From the NCBI RefSeq assembly GCF_024498195.1, contig NZ_CP101824.1, positions 2,852,001 to 2,916,000 on the forward strand: 64,000 nt of DNA. Reading direction: 5' to 3'. The translations under genes were made by a program, and so were the position numbers. This stretch comes from Halovivax cerinus. Lineage in GTDB: Archaea; Halobacteriota; Halobacteria; Halobacteriales; Natrialbaceae. A model generated the notes under the pieces. It was not told the DNA's origin. It did not search any database and saw only the letters and a program-made list of their open reading frames with translations. Below, piece by piece: positions 59,268-64,000 of this stretch (its first letter is position 1; every line of letters starts with the position of its first letter).

Positions 59268-59953
59268 GCGACCGCAGAACGTACGTCGAGAGCCCGATCA
59301 TCATGGCGACGGTCAGACTCGTCGCCCCGTTCGTGCTGACCTACGGACTCTTCATCACGCTCCACGGAGCGAGCTCACCCGGCGGTGGGTTCCAGGGCGG
59401 CGTCATCGTGGCCTCGGTGATCGTCATGCTCTCGTTCGCCTACGGGATCGACGCCACGTGGGAGTGGCTCGACAAACGCGTCCTGGTCGGGATCACGACG
59501 GGTGGTATCGCTGTCTTCGCCGCGCTCGCACTCGGTCCCATACTCGCCGAACCGGGGGCGGACTTCCTCGAACTCGGCGCCTTGCCACTCATCCCAAATC
59601 CGTGGAAGTACGGCATCGAACTCGTCGAGGTGGGCATCGCGATGACCGTCGCCGGCGTCGTCATCGTGCTGTTCTTCCAGCTCGCACGCGGAGCGATGCC
59701 GCCCGGCGGCTCACCGTACGCGATGCCGTCAGCGGGGCCAACCGGGGAGGAACGTCGTGGGGACTCAAACACGACCGAACGGACGGCATCCGGCACGACC
59801 GAACGGACGGCATCCGGCACGACCGAACGGACGGCATCCGGCACGACCGAACGGACGGCATCCGGCCCGGATGCGGTCGACGACGGCTCGCCGGAGCCGA
59901 GGACGGGTGCATCGAACAGTGGATCGACTGACGGTCGAGGTGATCGACGATGA
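59264..59953 (+). CDS. mrpB: Mrp antiporter subunit B with C-terminal repeat tail
   Basis: This 229-residue protein starts from ATG 59264. Four helices carry MrpB features: PIIMATVRLVAPFVLTYGLFITLHGASSPGGGFQGGVIVASVIVMLSFAYG, WEWLDKRVLVGITTGG and KYGIELVEVGIAMTVAGVVIVLFFQLARG. The C-terminal tail (from about 150) is long and hydrophilic, with four 8-residue repeats (TTERTASG) encoded by identical 24-bp units at 59770-59865. This tail is not part of the normal subunit. The last four bases overlap mrpC. Confidence 0.9.
   Translation: MSDRRTYVESPIIMATVRLVAPFVLTYGLFITLHGASSPGGGFQGGVIVASVIVMLSFAYGIDATWEWLDKRVLVGITTGGIAVFAALALGPILAEPGADFLELGALPLIPNPWKYGIELVEVGIAMTVAGVVIVLFFQLARGAMPPGGSPYAMPSAGPTGEERRGDSNTTERTASGTTERTASGTTERTASGTTERTASGPDAVDDGSPEPRTGASNSGSTDGRGDRR
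59770..59865 (+). repeat. 24-bp in-frame coding repeat in mrpB, 4 copies
   Basis: Four essentially identical units of 24 bases (CACGACCGAACGGACGGC plus ATCCGG) encode TTERTASG four times in the MrpB C-terminal tail. The period is a multiple of three, so copy-number change would lengthen or shorten the tail by eight residues without a frameshift. Confidence 0.9.
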
Positions 59954-60309
59954 TGGAACTTTTATCAACTCACTACAATTACATCGTCTTCGCGATACTG
60001 CTCGGCGTCGGACTGTACGTGATCATCGACGACGAGAATCTGGTGAAGAAGGTCATCGGTCTCAACATCTTCCAGACGGGTATCTTCCTGTTCTTCATCA
60101 CGATCTCGGTTCGGGACGGGGGCGTTCCCGCGGTCGGGACGGGCTCGGAATCGGCGTACGTCAACCCGCTCCCGCACGTTCTGATCCTGACTGCCATCGT
60201 CGTCGGAGTGAGTCTGACGGCGCTCGCGCTCGCGCTCGTCGTCCGGATCCACGAAGAGTACGGGACGATCCGCGAGGACGTCGTCGCGGAGGTGTTAGCG
60301 GATGAGTGA
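59950..60309 (+). CDS. mrpC: Mrp antiporter subunit C (NuoK-like)
   Basis: This 119-residue protein (ATG 59950) has three helices of the NuoK/MrpC fold: YIVFAILLGVGLYVIIDDENLVKKVIGLNIFQTGIFLFFITISV and NPLPHVLILTAIVVGVSLTALALALVVRIHEEYGT. VKKVIGLNI is the MrpC signature and LPHVLILTAIVVGVS closes the family pattern. It works with MrpD in ion translocation. It overlaps mrpB by 4 bases and mrpD by 8 bases. Confidence 0.93.
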   Translation: MMELLSTHYNYIVFAILLGVGLYVIIDDENLVKKVIGLNIFQTGIFLFFITISVRDGGVPAVGTGSESAYVNPLPHVLILTAIVVGVSLTALALALVVRIHEEYGTIREDVVAEVLADE

Positions 60310-61861
60310 CCTGACGCTGCTGCCGGTCCTACTGGTGGTCGGTCCGCTCGTCACGGCGGCGCTGATGCTCGCGCTGGGACAGGTGATCGACGGTGCCGGG
60401 CGGGCACTGTCCCTCATCGCCACAGTCGCGAACGCGGCAATCGCGTCCGTACTCGCCTGGGAGACGCTCGTGAGAGGTGCGTCGATTCGGACCGAGATCG
60501 CCGGCTTCCCGGCGGGCGAAGGTGGGATCGAGCTCTTCGTCGACGGCATCTCGGCGGCGCTGGTCGTGTTGATCGCCCTGGTCGGACTCGGGGTTCTCGT
60601 CGCGAGTCTCGACCACAGGCGCCCAGACAGCTTCTACGCGCTGTACGTACTCCTGATAGCCGGTCTCTCGGGGATGGCGGTGACCAACGACCTGTTCAAC
60701 CTGTACGTCTTCCTCGAGATCAGTGGGTTGGCGACCTACGCGTTGATCGCGAGCGACGGGTCGGGGCGCTCCGCCGTCGCCGCACTCAAGTACCTTCTCG
60801 TCGGGACGGTCGGTGCCTCACTGTACCTGCTCGGCGTCGGATACGCCTTCGTCACGACGGGATACCTGAACGTGGTCCAGCTCCAGGAGGCGTTTTCCGC
60901 TGTCGGGTACGAGGACCCGCTCGTCCGGACAGCCTTCGCGCTGATCGCGGCCGGCCTGGCGATCAAGGTCGCCCTCTTCCCGGTCCACACCTGGCAGCCG
61001 GACGCGTATACGGAGGCACCAGACCGGGTCACGGCCGTCGTGGCTGCCCTCGTCTCGACGACGGCCGCCTACGCACTCCTGCGCGTCTCACTCGACGTGT
61101 TCACGCCGGCGTTCTTCGCCGCCAATCCGTGGATCGTCACGCTCCTGCTCGCGATCGCAGGTGCCAGTGTCGTCGCCGGGAGCGTCCTCGCCGTGTTACA
61201 GCGGGAGGTCAAGCGGATGCTCGCGTACTCCTCCGTCTCGCAGTTCGGGCTGGTCGTGCTGGGTATCTACCTGCTGAACGAGACGGCGCTCGTCGGATCT
61301 GTGATCCACCTGCTCGGTCACGCAGTCATAAAGGCTGGACTCTTCCTCGGCGTCGCCGCATTCGCCACCGCGTACGGCGTCTCGACGGTCGACGAGTACG
61401 ACGGACTCGCCGACAGGGCTCCCTACGCGAGCGCTGCGGTCGCCGTCCTCGCCCTGGCACTCGTCGGCGTCCCGCCGACGGTCGGTTTCGTCGGCAAGTT
61501 CTACATCGCCGTCGGTGCGTTCGAGGCCGAAGCGTGGGCGCTGCTCGCGATCATCGTCGCGAGTACCATCCTCACGCTCGGGTACGTGATGCGACTGCTC
61601 GAACGGATGTACTTCGCCGACCCGCCCGACCCGGCGCCGACCGCACCGCCGCCGGTAGCGGGCCAGAACGGCGACATCTCGACCGACGGCGGCGAGACGA
61701 CCGACGCACCATCTCGTGAGCCGACAGTGCGAGGCACCGGGACGATCGCTCGGCCGCTGCTCGCCGTCGTCGTCGGTGCGGCGGTCGCCGCCGTCGGTCT
61801 CGGCCTCCTCGGCGGTGTCCTGGAGACGGCGTTCGAAAGCGCCGTGGAGGTGCTCGTCTGA
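60302..61861 (+). CDS. mrpD: Mrp antiporter subunit D (NuoN/M-like)
   Basis: This 519-residue protein has about 14 helices of the proton-conducting antiporter family. It carries NLYVFLEISGLATYALIA (TM5 Glu) and KVALFPVHTWQPDAYTEAPDRVTAVVAALVSTTAAYALLRV with the key Lys and His. REVKRMLAYSSVSQFGLVVLG is the Lys/Ser-Gln motif of TM10, and GHAVIKAGLFLGVAAF follows. A loop of about 60 residues near 445 (DPAPTAPPPVAGQNGD) is hydrophilic and divergent. It forms the ion-pumping channel with MrpA and MrpC. Confidence 0.93.
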   Translation: MSDLTLLPVLLVVGPLVTAALMLALGQVIDGAGRALSLIATVANAAIASVLAWETLVRGASIRTEIAGFPAGEGGIELFVDGISAALVVLIALVGLGVLVASLDHRRPDSFYALYVLLIAGLSGMAVTNDLFNLYVFLEISGLATYALIASDGSGRSAVAALKYLLVGTVGASLYLLGVGYAFVTTGYLNVVQLQEAFSAVGYEDPLVRTAFALIAAGLAIKVALFPVHTWQPDAYTEAPDRVTAVVAALVSTTAAYALLRVSLDVFTPAFFAANPWIVTLLLAIAGASVVAGSVLAVLQREVKRMLAYSSVSQFGLVVLGIYLLNETALVGSVIHLLGHAVIKAGLFLGVAAFATAYGVSTVDEYDGLADRAPYASAAVAVLALALVGVPPTVGFVGKFYIAVGAFEAEAWALLAIIVASTILTLGYVMRLLERMYFADPPDPAPTAPPPVAGQNGDISTDGGETTDAPSREPTVRGTGTIARPLLAVVVGAAVAAVGLGLLGGVLETAFESAVEVLV

Positions 61862-63600
61862 TGGTCGGCGAACTGCGGCCCCTGCTCGCGGTCGCGATTC
61901 CGGCGATCGCGATCCCGCTCATCCTCGCGTTCGGTCGCCGACCGAACCTCCGGGAGGGCTGGACCCTCGCCGCGGCGTTCGCCACGTTCGCGACCGTGGC
62001 CAGCATGGTCCCCGACGCGCTCTCCGGCACGACCCTCGAGACGGATCTCGGGACCTTCCTCTCGACTGGGATCGGCGAGTCCATCGCGTTCTCGCTCCGG
62101 GCCGACCGTCTGGGAGTCCTCTTCGCGCTGCTCGCTTCCTTCCTCTGGATCGCGACGAGTTTCTACTCCATCGGCTACATGCGCGGGCTCGACGAGCACG
62201 ACCAGACGCGATTCTTCGCGGCGTTCGCCGCCAGCATCGCGTCGGCGATGGGGGTCGCGTTCGGGGCGAACCTCGTCACGCTGTTCGTCTTCTACGAGGT
62301 CCTCTCGATTGCGACGTACCCGCTCGTGGCTCACGACGAGTCCGAGGAGGCGATCTGGGCCGGCCGCAAGTACCTGCTGTACACGCTGGGTGGCGGCGTC
62401 GCCGTCCTCGCCGGGACGGTGCTGATCTACGCGATGACCGGGACGACGACGTTCGAGACTGGCGGCATCGCCGCACTCGGAAACGCGGATCCGCTGTACG
62501 CTCGCGCCGCCTTCGGCCTGCTCGTCGGCGGGTTCGGTGTCAAGGCCGCGCTCATGCCGCTTCACTCCTGGTTGCCCGACGCGATGGTCGCGCCGACGCC
62601 GGTCTCGGCGCTCCTGCACGCGGTCGCGGTCGTCAAGAGCGGCGTGTTCGGTATCGCCCGGGTCGTCCTCGACGTCTACGGTCCAGGTGCCGTCCAGGAC
62701 CTGGGCGTTGGGATCCCCCTCGCCGCCGTCGCGGCGGTCACGCTACTCACCGCCAGCGTCATCGCGCTGAAGCAAGACAATCTGAAGCGACGGCTCGCGT
62801 ACTCGACGGTGTCGCAGTTGTCCTACATCGTCCTGGGATTGGGACTCGCGAGTCCGGCCGCTCTCGTCGGTGCCTTGCTGCACATCCCCGCCCACGCGTT
62901 CATGAAGATCACGCTGTTCTTCTGTGCCGGCGCCATCCACGTCGAGACCCACACCGACGACATCAGCGACATGGCCGGCATCGGTAAACGGATGCCACTG
63001 ACAATGTCGGCGTTCGCCGTCGCCGCGGCGGGAATGGCCGGTATGCCGCTACTGGCAGGTTTCGTGAGTAAGTGGTACCTGCTGGTCGGCGCCGTCGACC
63101 TGAACCTGGCGATCTTCGCGGTCGTCTTGCTTGTCTCTGGCGTCTTGAACGTCGCGTACTACTGGCCGATCGTCTACCAGGCGTTCTTCGAGGACGAGAC
63201 GAATCCGGATCCAAAACCGTTGCTAGAGTACCCGCCAGGCGGGCGCGCGGCCACTGATGCCGGCGCCGATGCGGACGTACCGCTCACGAACGGCGGCGTG
63301 CCGACCGGGGCCGCTGTGGCAGCACAGTCGACCGCCGATCCCGACACGGGTGACGGCCACTACGACGAGCACACCGACGAACGTAATGGTGACAGCCCGG
63401 ACGCGTCGGAGCACGAGTCACGTCCCACCGATTCGCGCTGGGAACGTCGGACCTGGCGCACCGAGAGTACGTGGTTCATGCTCGGACCGATCGTCCTCGC
63501 GGCGGTCGGTGCGGTGGTCCTCGGACTCGTTCCCGATCACGTGGTCTTTCTCGACCTGATCGAACGCGTCGTCGAAACCGCGACGGAGGTGTCCAACTGA
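61861..63600 (+). CDS. Mrp antiporter large subunit (MrpA-N/NuoL-like)
   Basis: This 579-residue protein overlaps mrpD by one base and is an additional proton-translocating subunit. The key motifs are TLFVFYEVLSIATYPLVAHDE, KAALMPLHSWLPDAMVAPTPVSALLHAVAVVKSGVFGIARV, KQDNLKRRLAYSTVSQLSYIVLG and HAFMKITLFFCAGAIHVET. A hydrophilic loop (about 455-535) is full of Asp, Gly, Thr and Arg and marks a haloarchaeal insertion. The Lys and His residues for proton transfer are present. The MrpA C-terminal domain sits separately at 58728. Confidence 0.88.
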   Translation: MVGELRPLLAVAIPAIAIPLILAFGRRPNLREGWTLAAAFATFATVASMVPDALSGTTLETDLGTFLSTGIGESIAFSLRADRLGVLFALLASFLWIATSFYSIGYMRGLDEHDQTRFFAAFAASIASAMGVAFGANLVTLFVFYEVLSIATYPLVAHDESEEAIWAGRKYLLYTLGGGVAVLAGTVLIYAMTGTTTFETGGIAALGNADPLYARAAFGLLVGGFGVKAALMPLHSWLPDAMVAPTPVSALLHAVAVVKSGVFGIARVVLDVYGPGAVQDLGVGIPLAAVAAVTLLTASVIALKQDNLKRRLAYSTVSQLSYIVLGLGLASPAALVGALLHIPAHAFMKITLFFCAGAIHVETHTDDISDMAGIGKRMPLTMSAFAVAAAGMAGMPLLAGFVSKWYLLVGAVDLNLAIFAVVLLVSGVLNVAYYWPIVYQAFFEDETNPDPKPLLEYPPGGRAATDAGADADVPLTNGGVPTGAAVAAQSTADPDTGDGHYDEHTDERNGDSPDASEHESRPTDSRWERRTWRTESTWFMLGPIVLAAVGAVVLGLVPDHVVFLDLIERVVETATEVSN

Positions 63601-64000
63601 TGGCGATAGATCCATACGTCGTTCCGCCGGTACTGCTCGTCGCTGTCGCACTGCTCGCGTACGCCGTGCGCCCGCGATCGATCCATCCCGCCGGACTCGT
63701 CGTGACGGCGCTCGCCCTGGCGTACGCCGGATTCGTCCCGTCGGATTACGAACTGACGGGAACGCTCTTCGGCGGCGACGCAGTCGCCTTCGCCGGGTTC
63801 GACGTGGTGTTCGTCTCCGTCGACCCGTTCAGCCGGCTGATGGGCACGATATTCGCGTTCATCGGCTTCGTCGCGGTCCTGTACTCGTGGTCGACCGACG
63901 CGTCGCCCAGCCAGACTGCCTACGCCGTCTCGTACGTCGCGTCGAGTCTGCTGGCGGTCTACGCCGGCGACTGGCTCCTCCTGCTGTTCGCCTGGGAGCT
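63600..64000 (+). CDS. Third D/A-like Mrp subunit (partial, cut by window end)
   Basis: Only the first 133 codons are in the window, starting from ATG 63600 (TGATG overlap). It begins with hydrophobic helices (MAIDPYVVPPVLLVAVALLAYA) and DPFSRLMGTIFAFIGFVAVLYSW, followed by YAGDWLLLLFAWE, the TM5 Glu motif of MrpD/NuoM-type subunits. It fits a third D-like subunit, as several haloarchaeal Mrp operons have. The rest lies beyond the window. Confidence 0.8.
   Translation, partial: MAIDPYVVPPVLLVAVALLAYAVRPRSIHPAGLVVTALALAYAGFVPSDYELTGTLFGGDAVAFAGFDVVFVSVDPFSRLMGTIFAFIGFVAVLYSWSTDASPSQTAYAVSYVASSLLAVYAGDWLLLLFAWE

Overview
The window is chromosomal DNA of a halophilic archaeon (class Halobacteria). 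Evidence: high GC throughout, strongly acidic predicted proteins, GTG starts, AT-rich promoter boxes about 25-30 bases before start codons (leaderless mRNAs), Tat-type signal peptides, an archaeal TFB, an archaeal XPB-like helicase, and small proteins resembling haloarchaea-only families. I saw no tRNA, rRNA, CRISPR array, insertion sequence or phage gene. The genus cannot be fixed from this sequence.

Layout. 0-8.4 kb: the tail of an unknown gene, a decayed DUF4157 metallopeptidase-like gene, an M23-type membrane peptidase, a zinc-ribbon HTH regulator, a truncated haemoglobin and several membrane proteins. 8.4-19.4 kb: metabolism and transport, with glutamate synthase (gltB), a formate/nitrite-type channel, two tandem DoxX proteins, a CBS protein, glmS and a small zinc-ribbon protein. 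19.5-50 kb: a long surface-glycan region broken by a few information-processing genes (XPB-like helicase, TFB). It holds a FemX-like transferase with a frameshift, two alkaline-phosphatase-superfamily phosphodiesterases, two DegT-type aminotransferases, three paralogous Tat-exported parallel beta-helix proteins, a polytopic membrane protein, a PP-loop ATPase, a polysaccharide deacetylase, a GT4 glycosyltransferase, a DUF1616 protein and a four-gene operon that fits synthesis of a diacetamido uronic-acid nucleotide sugar. glmS at 17 kb supplies the UDP-GlcNAc precursor pathway. 47-53 kb: a cluster of small regulators (DUF7344-type winged-helix proteins, PadR, other HTH proteins, a second zinc-ribbon protein). 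53.8-56.5 kb: a dihydroorotase-like amidohydrolase converging on pyrD. 57-64 kb: an Mrp-type cation/proton antiporter operon (E, F, G, A/B-type, B, C and three D/A-like subunits), running off the window.

Two themes stand out. First, a seven-base box, TAACAAA, lies upstream of at least nine genes between 22 and 52 kb. Six or seven of these are glycan or surface genes, and in several cases the spacing is what a TATA element of a leaderless transcript needs, so it looks like a shared promoter of a surface-glycan regulon. Second, gene ends and intergenic gaps carry many locus-specific minisatellites with units of 20-39 bp, plus a CT/CA microsatellite. Single-base changes in short C/G runs also appear to break or shift at least two genes (DUF4157 and FemX-like), and possibly the deacetylase start.
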